In this document: piece after piece, positions 16,978 to 28,500 of the stretch
How the letters are laid out: every line of letters begins with the position of its first letter
Position numbering within the stretch: the stretch's first letter is position 1
NCBI GenBank assembly: GCA_937901745.1
Contig: CALGSZ010000106.1
Location: 62,001 to 126,000 of the forward strand
DNA from: an uncultured Chloroflexota bacterium
GTDB taxonomy: Bacteria; Chloroflexota; Chloroflexia; Thermomicrobiales; UBA6265
Length of the DNA: 64,000 bases
Reading direction: 5' to 3'
Made by a program: the position numbers and the translations under genes
The notes under the pieces: model-generated
What the model saw: the letters and a program-made list of their open reading frames with translations, nothing else
Database searches by the model: none
Told to the model about the DNA's origin: nothing

Positions 16978-17677
16978 AGATTTCCCGCACTGGAAAGACA
17001 TTTGGCGCCGGCTCGGAATTGGCGTCGTTTCGGCGGTAGTCACGCCAGGAATCTTCGCCTGGCTCCTCCCGCGGCCGCCTACGCCCGACGGCAGCGAGGG
17101 CACAGCCTTCGATACGATGACTGTCGCCCTGATCATCATTGTCGTCCTTGGCATCGTCTCGCTGCTGGCGCTCGCGCTCCGGCCCCTGGTCGCCGAACGC
17201 CTCGGCGGGCAGCTTCAGCTGTCCGCAACTGAGGGCAATGGGCAGGCGGAGAGCCGAGGTCCGAGACCCTTTACCCCGCCGGTGGCTGCCACGGCTCACG
17301 GCGATATCGATCACGTTGACGTTGCGACGCAGGAGACTCTGCGCGGCCTCATCCGCAAGCTGCTTGCGCACGCGAACGCGGGCGAGTACCGCGCCGGGTT
17401 GGCGCTATACACGCCCGATTACCAGCGAAGGTTTATTCGGCAGTCTGGCATGACGACGGAGGAGCTGATGGCCGCGCTCGAGTCGTCGCCGCCACGGCCA
17501 CCTGAGGAGCACTCGACACTGGCAGCGGTCGACAGATTCGAGCGGCTGCCGGACGGACGCGTGACGGCGGTGGCCCGCTACCATCAGCAAGCAGGACCAC
17601 CGCCGCCGCCAGAGCGCTATATTTTCGCCCAGCTGCCGACCGGAGAATGGAGGATCGACGACATCCAGCCGGCGTAG
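16967..17677 (+). CDS. Membrane-anchored protein with NTF2-like C-terminal domain
   Basis: 236 residues from a GTG that lies inside the previous gene (11-nt overlap). Two membrane segments (about 17-35 and 49-70) are followed by a polar linker and, from about residue 120, a domain of SnoaL/NTF2-like pattern: LIRKLLAHANAGEYRAGLALYTPDY, then strands ending in GEWRIDDIQPA. Topology suggests the domain faces one side of the membrane. It closes the three-gene cluster and converges on recA with a 12-nt gap. Function unknown. Confidence 0.7.
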   Translation: MQTKDFPHWKDIWRRLGIGVVSAVVTPGIFAWLLPRPPTPDGSEGTAFDTMTVALIIIVVLGIVSLLALALRPLVAERLGGQLQLSATEGNGQAESRGPRPFTPPVAATAHGDIDHVDVATQETLRGLIRKLLAHANAGEYRAGLALYTPDYQRRFIRQSGMTTEELMAALESSPPRPPEEHSTLAAVDRFERLPDGRVTAVARYHQQAGPPPPPERYIFAQLPTGEWRIDDIQPA

Positions 17678-17689
17678 CTCGTCTCGGCG

Positions 17690-18742
<1,053 letters not shown>

Positions 18743-18788
18743 CAGGTCGTCCTTCCTTGGTGGGATCGGTTTGGGGTTCATGCGGGAA

Positions 18789-18804
18789 TAGAAAACTTGT
18801 TCTA
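18789..18804. promoter_or_regulatory. Candidate LexA (SOS) operator upstream of recA
   Basis: The 16-mer TAGAAAACTTGTTCTA is a near palindrome: its outer five bases on each side are perfectly complementary, and its core GAAC-N4-TTTC on the recA strand matches 7 of 8 positions of the Gram-positive GAAC-N4-GTTC SOS box. It lies 47 nt from the recA ATG. Context and sequence support it; lexA itself is not in the window. Confidence 0.6.
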
Positions 18805-18972
18805 CAACCTGGGCGAATGATAGCCGATCTCGCCTCCAACGTCAATCCGGACACCCCTTGCCCGCCGTCCCAGGCAGCGCTTCAGACAATGGTACCGCGC
18901 AGTGAAAAGTGCGGCAGAAATCCCTTGCGTGTCCGGCGACACGCATAATCGAGCCCGAATTGCGGCGGCTAC

Positions 18973-21900
18973 TTACGGCAGCACCCGCACCTCGGTGAGC
19001 CCGGCCGCCACCGCCGCGCCATCTGCGCCCAAGAAGGTAATTCGGACGAAGCGCGCGGGCAGGTTGAGCGTGATCTCCTGCCAGTCGCCCGTCTCGACGG
19101 GCACGGCTTCGGCGACGACGGTCCAGTCGCGCCGGTTCTCCGCGACTTCGACGCGAACGATCGCTCCGGCAACCAGGTCCGGCGCGAGCCAGCGGATCGT
19201 GCCGATTGATTGCACATCGCCGAGATTGAGGACGAGCCACACTGGCGTCTCCGGGTCAGCCGGTTCGGCGTACCATCCCGTTTCCGGGTCATCGTCGGTA
19301 AGGAGGGCGGGATCGACCGTGCCGTCCGCGGTTTGAACGCGATACAACCGGTGCGCTTCTGGCCCCTCTGTCGCCTCCGCCGTCTCCACCTCGGTGGTGG
19401 CAACCTCCGCCGCCTCATCAATCGTCGCTTCCGGCTCTTCCGTTGCCTCTTCGATGACTTCCTGTTCAGTGGGCGACGACTCCGCCTCCTCAGGCTCCGC
19501 GACGGGCGACCCATGCGGCGTCTCGACCGGTGTCTCCGGAGTCTCTGGCGGAGAAGGTTCGGCCTCCTCTGTTGGCACAGCTGTCGGCGTTGCGGCTGGC
19601 TCAGCCACCTCCGGGGTCGCTGTCGCCGGTGGTGTCTCTGTCGGCAGAGGCGTCCCGACGTCCGAATCGCCGGAGGGAACGTACCCAGCGGGCGACCAAA
19701 CCTCGACTTCGGCCAAGCCGCCGATCGTCGTCTTGCTCTGTGGATTGTTGAAGAACCACCGGACGTAGCGCGCGCTGACACCGTTCACCGGCAGTGACTG
19801 CCACACACCCGCCGGCGCGTTGTTCGGCTGCGCCAACGTTGTCCAGGTGCTCTTGTCACTCGAAACCTGGATCCGCATTGCGTCCGCCAGCCCGGACTGC
19901 CCGAAGAGCCAGCGGATAGTTCCGATCGGCTTGACCGAGCCCAGGTCCACATGGACCCACGCCGAGTTCTCGGCGACGCCGGTGGTTGTCTTCCAGACGG
20001 TGTTCTGGTCGCCGTCCCAGACATAGGTCGAGATCGCCGAGTTGCCAGACCGGCTGCTGCCAACGATCTCGTGCTTGATCCCCTGAGGCGTGGGAATCGG
20101 CGTCGGCGTCTTGGTTGGCGCGGGCGTCGCGCCGCTCGATCCCGCCGGACCCGGCATGATGGCGACCTCCGCGAGCCCACCGATCTGCGGATCGAGGTTC
20201 GGATTGGTGAAGTAGAAGCGGACGTAGCGCGCAGTGACGTCGGTCACCAGCTCCTGCCACTGGCCCACCGGCCGGTTCCGGCGCACGCCAAGCGTCGTCC
20301 ACGTGCTCTTGTCGTTCGACACTTGGATACGCCAATAGTCGGCCAAGCCCTTGACGCCGAAGACCCAACGAATGGCGCCGATCGGCTTCGGCTCGCCGAG
20401 ATCGACGTAGACCCAGGCCGAGTTCGGCGGCGAGCTGGCATTCGTCTGCCAGACGGTGTTCATGTTGCCGTCCCAGACCAGCGTCGAGTAGAGCGAGTTG
20501 CCCGACCGGCTGCTGCCGACGATCTGGTACGCCCCCGACGGAGTGGCTGGAGGCGTCGGCGTGGCCGCGCCTGACGATGGCGGCAGTATCTCGACTTCAG
20601 CCAAGCCGCCGAGGGTCAGCTCGTTCTGCGGATTGTTGAAAAACCACCGGACATAGCGCGCACTCACGCCACTGACGGGCAGCGATTGCCAATGGCCCGC
20701 GGGCGCGTTGTTGGGCTGCGCCAGCGTCGTCCAGGTGCTCTTGTCGTTCGAAACTTGAATTCGCATCGCGTCCGCCAGCCCAGATCGTCCGAAGAGCCAG
20801 CGGATGGTTCCGATCGGCTTGACCGAACCCAGGTCAACGTAAACCCATGCCGAGTTCTCTCGCACGCCGGTCGTCGTCGTCCAAACGGTGGTCTTGTCAC
20901 CATCCCAGACATAGGTCGAGATCGCCGAGTTGCCCGACCGGCTGCTGCCGACGATCTGATACGCCCCTGAGGTTGGAGTCGGGGACGGGACGGTTGTCGC
21001 CGTCGGCGTCGGAATCGTCGTGCTACCGAGATAAAGGACTCGCTCGGGAGACGAATCGCGGTCGCCGCAGAATCCGACCGCGGAATTCTGCGGGCGAGAC
21101 GCCGACGAGAGGAGCCACGACCGTACTTGGCTCGGTGACGCTCCAGGATTGACCGAGGCATAGAGCGCGACGGCTCCGGAAACGTGCGCGGCAGCCATGC
21201 TCGTGCCCGTTCGCACTGACAATCCACCGCCAACCGCCAGCGAGCTGATCTGATAGCCCGGGGCCGCGATATCAACATCCGGGCCGTAATTGCTGCCCGA
21301 ATAGAAAATGTCGTCCGAGCCCGGCGACGAGCAATCCAGCGGCTCCGTAGCGCCTGGGCGCGGCTGGCCGTCCGTGTCAACGAACGCGGAAACCGTGATG
21401 ACCTCGTCGTAAGTCGCAGGAGCGTACGTGGAGGCATTCCGGCCGTTATTGCCGGCCGCGACGACGACGGGCACTCCTAATGACACGACATTGCAAACGG
21501 CCTCATGCAACGCTGTGGAGCTGCAAGAGCCGTCATCTCCTTCGCCGGCCAAGCTCATGTTGACGACGTCGATGAGATCCGCGTTGGCTGCCACCCAGTC
21601 GAGACCGCAGATGACGCTCGAAGTCGTCCCTTCCCCGTTCCGGTCGAGCACGCGAACTGCCCAGATCCGCGCGCCCGGAGCGACGCCAACCGCGTCAACG
21701 TCGTTGTCTCGCGCCGCGATGATGCCGGCGACATGTGTGCCGTGACCGTGCTCGTCCGAGTAGTCCCCAGTGTTCGCGCCGTCGCAGTCGACGCCTCCAA
21801 CGACATTGAGATCGCGATGATTCGGATCCACGCCCGTATCGAGGACGGCGACATCCGCATCAATGGTCGACTCGACTCCGTCTATCTTCGCGATGGGATG

Positions 21901-22323
21901 TGTGTCCGCGTCAATGCGGTCAACACCGGTCGGCAGGGTCTGTGCGGAAACGGTCACCGGCAAGTCCGGCGAGATGTACTTGACGCGAGGATGCCGGGCG
22001 AGGCGCTCAGCCTGCGCGGGCGTCAAGTGCGCGGCGAAGCCGGTGATCACTCGGCTATAAACACGGCGAGCCTGCACCTGCTCCGCGGCCGCGAACTCCG
22101 CGGCATTCACCGACCGGGTGTTGAGAACGACGATGACGTCGCCGGATGGCACCGTCGCGGAGTCGTCTTGCGCCGACGGCCGCGCCATCGAGCGCATGGC
22201 TCCCTGGCTAGGGATCAGCGGCAGTACCACTCCCAAGAGGATCGAAATCAGCAGCAATCGCGGCGCAATTCCCCTGCGACTGCGCCGCGAGTCTCCCCTC
22301 TGCTGGTCGACACCTGGACGCAT
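18973..22323 (-). CDS. Subtilisin-like S8 protease with discoidin domains
   Basis: 1,116 residues. The start is the ATG at 22323 (AAGGGGAG upstream); the open frame reaches 22440 but that would lie upstream of the promoter at 22394-22422. Domains: signal/TM (21-40); I9 inhibitor-like prodomain (about 62-123); S8 catalytic domain with D162 (LDTGVD), H194 (HGHGTH), oxyanion N292 (AGNNG) and S375 (RTGTSMAAAH). Three F5/8-type discoidin domains follow, joined by Pro/Thr linkers, then a Glu/Thr-rich stretch and a fourth, diverged discoidin domain at the C-terminus. It should be exported, self-processed and held on a glycan or lipid surface. The neighbouring giant surface protein is an obvious candidate substrate, which is inference. 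Confidence 0.92.
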   Translation of the reverse strand: MRPGVDQQRGDSRRSRRGIAPRLLLISILLGVVLPLIPSQGAMRSMARPSAQDDSATVPSGDVIVVLNTRSVNAAEFAAAEQVQARRVYSRVITGFAAHLTPAQAERLARHPRVKYISPDLPVTVSAQTLPTGVDRIDADTHPIAKIDGVESTIDADVAVLDTGVDPNHRDLNVVGGVDCDGANTGDYSDEHGHGTHVAGIIAARDNDVDAVGVAPGARIWAVRVLDRNGEGTTSSVICGLDWVAANADLIDVVNMSLAGEGDDGSCSSTALHEAVCNVVSLGVPVVVAAGNNGRNASTYAPATYDEVITVSAFVDTDGQPRPGATEPLDCSSPGSDDIFYSGSNYGPDVDIAAPGYQISSLAVGGGLSVRTGTSMAAAHVSGAVALYASVNPGASPSQVRSWLLSSASRPQNSAVGFCGDRDSSPERVLYLGSTTIPTPTATTVPSPTPTSGAYQIVGSSRSGNSAISTYVWDGDKTTVWTTTTGVRENSAWVYVDLGSVKPIGTIRWLFGRSGLADAMRIQVSNDKSTWTTLAQPNNAPAGHWQSLPVSGVSARYVRWFFNNPQNELTLGGLAEVEILPPSSGAATPTPPATPSGAYQIVGSSRSGNSLYSTLVWDGNMNTVWQTNASSPPNSAWVYVDLGEPKPIGAIRWVFGVKGLADYWRIQVSNDKSTWTTLGVRRNRPVGQWQELVTDVTARYVRFYFTNPNLDPQIGGLAEVAIMPGPAGSSGATPAPTKTPTPIPTPQGIKHEIVGSSRSGNSAISTYVWDGDQNTVWKTTTGVAENSAWVHVDLGSVKPIGTIRWLFGQSGLADAMRIQVSSDKSTWTTLAQPNNAPAGVWQSLPVNGVSARYVRWFFNNPQSKTTIGGLAEVEVWSPAGYVPSGDSDVGTPLPTETPPATATPEVAEPAATPTAVPTEEAEPSPPETPETPVETPHGSPVAEPEEAESSPTEQEVIEEATEEPEATIDEAAEVATTEVETAEATEGPEAHRLYRVQTADGTVDPALLTDDDPETGWYAEPADPETPVWLVLNLGDVQSIGTIRWLAPDLVAGAIVRVEVAENRRDWTVVAEAVPVETGDWQEITLNLPARFVRITFLGADGAAVAAGLTEVRVLP
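19690..20075 (-). repeat. Discoidin-domain coding repeat, copy 2
   Basis: This stretch encodes the third discoidin domain and is almost identical in protein sequence to the first one (20590-20975): both share SARYVRWFFNNPQ and GLADAMRIQVS. The second domain between them (about 20155-20535) is clearly more different. The pattern suggests a recent duplication or gene conversion. Confidence 0.7.
20590..20975 (-). repeat. Discoidin-domain coding repeat, copy 1
   Basis: It encodes the first discoidin domain after the protease core, nearly the same as the domain encoded at 19690-20075. Confidence 0.7.
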
Positions 22324-22393
22324 GACTCCCCTTCCCATTGCCATCGTCGGCGCGATTGTGAGCGGCCCCCGCTTTTTCACTAGGCCGGTCCCT

Positions 22394-22422
22394 AGAATAC
22401 GCCTTGGCTCCCAGGTGGGCAA
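22394..22422 (-). promoter_or_regulatory. Promoter of the S8 protease gene
   Basis: On the minus strand TTGCCC and TATTCT are spaced by 17 nt. The predicted start point near 22387 leaves a leader of about 65 nt before the ATG at 22323 and rules out the upstream in-frame starts. Confidence 0.5.
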
Positions 22423-22510
22423 CGCGAAAATACACGACATTCGTCCAGTTCATTGCCAAGAGATCTGATTTGAAAGGCAGCGTAAGGAGAAACGACCAAT
22501 AGTCTCCGGA

Positions 22511-22547
22511 AAATAGCGACCCCGGTCGGGTGTCCGACCGGGGTCGC
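22511..22547 (-). terminator. Intrinsic terminator of the giant surface-protein gene
   Basis: A perfect 14-bp GC-rich stem (22516-22529 with 22534-22547) closes a 4-nt loop and is followed on the minus strand by TATTTT. It lies about 30 nt after the stop codon and isolates this gene from the protease gene downstream. Confidence 0.9.
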
Positions 22548-22576
22548 CTCACTACCTAGCATCGACTGGAGCGCCG

Positions 22577-25500
22577 TTACGCCGCGCGCTCCTGCTTCCG
22601 CCGCCAGCCGAGCAAACCCAGACCGAGCAGAGGCCAAACCGCGTTCAGGAGCATGAAGTTGCCCGATGCCGCGCTTTCGGCCCCCCCCACGGCTGCCGCG
22701 TCAGGCGGCGGCGCCGTCGTGCCGGCGCCCGTGTTGGGCGGCTCCTTCGTCGGGACGCAGTTGAAGATCCAGACGTTGGAGCGCTTGCCAGCCTTGACAA
22801 TGACGTCGCCCTGCGAATCGACGCTGTCGGACTCGGCATGGCACCAGGTGCCGCCGACTTCCTTCAGCTGGTAGGTGCCGGGCTTGAGCTGGCTGAACCG
22901 CAGGATGCCGTCCTCATTGGTCATGCCAGTCGTCACCGGCTTGTAGAGGCCACCCGTCCGCAGCGACAGGGTGAACTTGACGCCGGTCGTTTGCGGCGAG
23001 CACTCCTCGTACCAGTCGAAGTTCGCCGGGCGCTTCGTCTGCGGCAGCTCGCACACGTACTTGTGGACGACGATCGAGCCGGTCGTATCGGTCACATCGT
23101 CCGGGATGTTGAAGAAGGTGCAGTAGAGGACCTGACCCTGCTGCAGGTTGAAGGAAATGTCCTCATCGACCGTCTTCATGTCCGGATCGTTCGGATCCAG
23201 ACCGCAGAAGCCGTAGACCGTGCCGACGCCCGCCGGCGGCTCCTCTTCGAGCGTGTAACCGCCCGCTGGGAGATTCGTGAAAGTCGTCTTGCCCTTTTGG
23301 CCGCTGTCGCCGGTCACGTGCGTCTGCGCGGCGGCGCCGGAGACGCGGAACTTCACGCCGTTCGTCAGCGCCTCGGTGGTGCCGCAATTGTCGATGAAGT
23401 CGGCGTAGTAGACCCCCTCAAACCCAGGCTCGCAGGTGTACTTCGTCACGTTGATCGTCACCGGCTTCGGCTCAGGCGGCCGGACGAAGTTGAGGATGAC
23501 GACCGTCGTCTGCTGGTTGACGTAGATCTGGACCTCGGTGGAGGCGCCGCTGCCGCGCTCCGTCAACGTGTAGGTACCCGCCGGTAGCTGAGTCTGATAC
23601 TCGCCGTCAGAGCCAGTGTTGAACTCTATCGGGCTACCGCCGCCCTGCGGTTCGAGCAGGAAGTTCGCATCGCCCTTCTTGCAGCCGGCGGTCTGGGCCA
23701 GCTTCTTCGTTCCTGGATCGGACGAGTCGTAGAAGACTGTGATCTCGCCAGTCTTGCCCGCCGGGCAGAAGAACTTGATCACGCGGATCGAGCCGCTATC
23801 CGGCGGAGGCGGCGCCTTCTTATTGACGACCGTGATGGTCGTCGTCAGTCCCGGCTTGACGACGATGTTCGTCTTCGGCGCCGCGGGCACGTAGCCGTGG
23901 GGCGCCCTGACTTCCGTCAGCCGGTAAACGATGGTCGGATCAAGGTTGTCGAAGATCACCTGACCAGCGGCGTTGGTGCACTTCGCGCCAGCACCATCCG
24001 GAGCCAGATCGAAGCAGGCATTCTGCAGCGGCTGGCCCTTCGCATTGACCTTCTTGACCAAGATCCGGCCGGGCTTGAGCCGATTCTCGACCGTGATCGT
24101 CCGCGTCTGGTTGGCCTGGATCGTCACCTGGAGATCCGGGACCGGCTGGTAGGCGGACGACGGCGCCTTCGTCTCGCGCAGGGTGTAGGTGCCGACCGGG
24201 ACGTTGCTGAATGTAATGGTCCCGTCGTTCGAGCCATCTGCACTGTCGCAGCGCGCCGGCACCTTCGTCACCTGTCCCTGGCGCAGCGAGAAGCACGCGC
24301 CAGGCAGCGGATTCCCATTCTGGTCCACCTTGCGGACCGTGAGGTTACCGGTCTCGGTCGGCGGAGTCTCCGGTTGATTTTCGATCTGCAGGTGGAGGGT
24401 CTGCCCCGGCTCCACGGTAATCGTTTGGTTCGGAGCGGGCGCATAACCCGCTGGAGCCTGCGTCTCGATCAGCGTCCATTCCCCGGCCGGGATGTTGGGC
24501 ATGTAGATGATGCCCTCTTCGAGGTCGTTATCGCCCGTCTGCTGGTCGCAGGCCTCGTACTCAATGCCAGAGCCGCGATCGAGACCGAAGCACGCTCCGG
24601 GGATCGGCCCATTGCCCTGATCGTCAAGCTTCGTGATCAGGATGTTGCCGGGCTTGAGCGTGTTGACGACTTCGACCGTCTTGGTCTGCCCGGCCTCGAT
24701 CTCGACGGTCTGATCCGGTCCGGGGTCGTAGTCATCGGACGGCGCCTGCGTCTCGGTGAGCGTGTAGGTGCCGCGCTCGACATCGTTGAAGACGGTGACG
24801 CCGTCCGGTCCGCCATCGGCATCACACACCGGACCCGCGACCGTCGTGCCGCCGTCCATCAGCGCGAAGCACGCGCCGGACAGAGGATTGCCCTCCTCGT
24901 CCAGCTTGTGGACCTCGAGGTTCCCCGTCGTCTCCTCAACTGGCTCGTCCGTAATCGTGACCGGTCGGGTACCGAAGGTGATCTCCACCTCGCGATCCGC
25001 GACCGGCTGGTAGCCCGGCGGCGCCTGAGTCTCCGCGAGCGTGTAGGTGCCGATCTGGAGATCGTTGAATTGGATGATGCCGAGGGTGGAGTTTCCGTCC
25101 ACACCGTCGTTGTCGCAGATCTCGACGTCATCCGGTCCGGTCGCACGGAAGCACGATCCGCCGATTAGCTGGTTCGTGTCTGCCGCGCGCTTGATGACCA
25201 CCAAGTCGCCTTCGTCCGGCACCTGAATGATGATGATGATAATGATGATGACGATGATGTTTGCGCGGACCGTGAAGGTTCGCTCATCCAGCAACCCAGT
25301 CGGCAGGGTTGCAAGGAAGTCGCCGTTCTGGCGCAGCGGCGCCTTCAGGTTCCGCGGACCGTCGGCCGACGCGACGGTCGGCAGCTCAGACTGGACCGCG
25401 GTGTAGGTGCCGACCGGCAGCTCGACGCGCAGGTAACCCGGCCGCGGATCGAGGTCCTCTGAGCCACCGTCGCAGACCTCCAGATCCGGCTGCTGCTGAT

Positions 25501-28500
25501 TGGTGCTGCTGAGCGAGAGGCACGCGCCTGGCACCAGGTTGCCATCCGGGTCGCGCAGCTCGAACTGAGCCTCTCCAGACTCGGGCGGCAGCGCCTGGTG
25601 GCTGAAGGTCACATCCGTCGTCTGGTCCGCCTCGACAGTCACCGTCTGCGTGTCGGAGTTCTGCTCGAACCCAGACGGCGCTTCCGTCTCGCGAACCGAG
25701 TACTCGCCGACGATCAGCCCTTCCACCAGGATGACACCCGGTGCAGCGTCACCATCGCCTGGGCCGTTGTCGCAGACCTCCGTTGACCCGATCGCGTAGC
25801 AGCCGCCACCGGCCGGGTTGTCCTGGTCATCGGTCGAGAGGATCTGGACGTTTCCGGTCTCCGGGACATCCGGCTGATTGACGAACTCGACCTCCGCCGG
25901 CTCGCCGCCCGCCGAAACCGTCACCTGCTGATCGGCCGCGCCGGAGTAGCCAGCCGGCGGCAGCGTCTCGCTGACGGTGTAGTCGCCAGCCGGGATGCCG
26001 GAGATGAGGGTGACGCCCTCGGTGTCATCGCCGTCCGCGTCATCGTTATCGCAGACCGGGCCAACCGAGCTCGCGCCAGACATCTGGAAGCACCCGCCCG
26101 GCAGGAGGTTGCCTTCAGGATCGACCTTGCGGATCTGGACGCTGCCCGTGTCCGGCAGCGGCGTCTCAGTCGCCGACGGTGTCTCCGTCGGAGTCTCAGT
26201 TGGAGTCGCCTCCTCTGTCGGGGTCGCCTCTTCGGTCGGGGTTGCCTCTTCCGTCTCGGTCGGAGTCGGAGTGGCCTCCTCGGTGGGAGTCTCGGTCGGC
26301 TCCTCCGTCGGAGTCTCCGTGGGCGTCGCCGTGGGCGTTTCGGTCGGAGACTCTGTCGGCGTTGCCGTCGGTGTCTCAGTCGGCTCCTCGGTTGGCGTTG
26401 GAGTCGGCAGCGGGACGTTTTCGACCGAGACCTCGACCTCGCTGCCCGGCTCGACCGTGACGTCCTGATCGGGCGCGGTCTCGTAGCCGTCCGGCGTCTG
26501 GGACTCGGTTAGCGTGTAGTCGCCCGGCACAACGTCGCGAATTTCGATGGTGCCGGGCTCATCGTCCTGAGCGTCCCCTTCACCATCGTCGCAAGCTTCG
26601 TAGGACCGATCGTCATTGCTGAGGGTGAAGCATGCGCCGTCGACCGGATCGCCAGTCTCGGCGTCCGTCTTGATGATGCGCACTACTCCGCTCTGCGGCG
26701 TGTTGACGAACGTCGCCTCAGCCGTCTGACCAGCGTCGACCTCGACGGTCTGGGATTCGGCCGGGTCATACCCTTCGGGAGCCTGCGTTTCCTCGATCTC
26801 GTGGCGGCCCAGCTCGACGTTCTCCACGAGGATGACGCCGTCGTCCGAATCCGCGTCGCCGTCCTCGTTGTCACAGATCGGGTCGCCGCCGTCGATCGAG
26901 AAGCAGGCGCCACCGAGCGGATTGCCATCCTCGTCCGTCTTCAGGATCCGGATCGCGCCCGGCTCGCGCGGGCTGGTGAACGTCACCTCGGCCGTGCCGC
27001 CGGGCTCGAGCGTCGTCTGCTGCTGCGCCGGGTCGGCAAGCTGGTAGCCGTCCGGAACGTGCGTCTGCTCGATCGTGTAATCGCCGGCCGGCGAATCCGG
27101 CAGCGTCATGTCGCCGTCGCCGTCCTCGTCGCAGACTTCGCCGTAATTGGTGACCTCGTAGCAGACGCCGCCGACCGGATTACCCTCGTCGTCGACCGTG
27201 TACGCGATCACGGTGCCTGTCGCGGGCGTGTTCTCAACCGTGACCCGAGTCTGCTCGTCCGCCTCGACCGTGATCTCGCGCGGCTCCGCGGCGACGTAAC
27301 CCTCGGGCGCGGTCTCTTCCGTCAGCGTGTAAGTGCCCGGCTCGACTTCCTCAATGAGGATGCGGCCTTCGGCGCCATCGGCGTCCCCGTCGCCGTTGTC
27401 GCAGACGGGACCGTACGTTTGCGGACCTTCCGCCGTGAAGCAGCTGCCGCCGAGGCGGTTGTTCTCCGGATCGACCTTCGTAATGCGGATGCTTCCAGCA
27501 GGCGGCGGCGTCGGAGTCGGCGTTGGCGCGAGCGTGTTGACGACCTCGACCGTCGTCTCCTGCCCGGCAACGATCTCCGCCGTACCCGGCTCCGCGGGCT
27601 CGTAGCCGTCCGGAGCTTGCGTCTCCTCGACCTGGACGGTTCCAGCTTCGAGCCCTTCGACCCGGATCACACCATCGGACGGATCCGCGTCGCCGTCCTC
27701 GTTGTCGCAGATCGGGTCTCCGCCGTCGATCGAGAAGCAAGCGCCGCCGAGCGGGTTCCCCTCCTCATCCAGCGTCGAGATCACGAGCGTGCCGGTCGTC
27801 GGCTCCGCCGCGATGGTTAGGGTGACGCTCGCCTCCTCGCCGGCGGAGACCGTCACCGTCTCGGTGCTGGAAGCCTGGAACCCTTCCGGCGGAGAACCGA
27901 CCGTCAGGTCGTAATCGCCCGGCGGCAGCTCGGTGAGGTGAATCGTTCCGTCCGCCTCGTCTTGATCGTTGACATCACCGTCACAGACCGTGCCCGCTGC
28001 CGGCCCCGCGACGTCCACGCAGACGCCAGGCACCGGCTGACCGTTGTCGTCAACGATGTTGATGACCAGCGAGCCAGTCTCCGGAGCGGCGACGCGGAAC
28101 CGGAACGTCAGCGTCGTCGTTTCGCCGCTCTGAACCGTGCCCGACTGCTCCGTCTCGTCAAGCTCGTAGCCATCCGGCCACGTCGTCGCGCTAACGGTGT
28201 AGTCACCCGGCGGGACATTGATCCCGACATTGCCGTTGTCGGCGGTGCAGATCTCGGTCGAGACTCCTTCGCCGTTGACCGCGAAGCAAGCATTGCCGAC
28301 GCGGCCGCCCTGGTCATCGCGGGCGCGAACGCCGAGTCGTCCCTCGGCAGGCGTCACCCGGCGCACCGGGAACTGCGCCTCAACCGTCTCGCCCGATTCG
28401 ACCGTCACTTCCATCTGCCCGCCGCCGGCCAACTCGTAGCCTTCGGGCAGGGAGTCAGTGACCAGTGCGACCTGGTAGGTGCCCGGCGGCACGTCGGTCT

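Noticed and set aside
22324..22440. Upstream start of the S8 protease at 22440
   Set aside because: It would lie upstream of the predicted promoter and lacks a ribosome site, and the extra residues are not signal-like.
23897..25168. 423-residue plus-strand ORF
   Set aside because: Antisense to the same repeat gene; its internal repetition mirrors the SpaA modules.
26144..26158. LPDTG motif inside the giant surface protein
   Set aside because: It matches LPxTG exactly but lies at the start of a repeat module with no membrane helix after it, so it is a chance join of linker and module.
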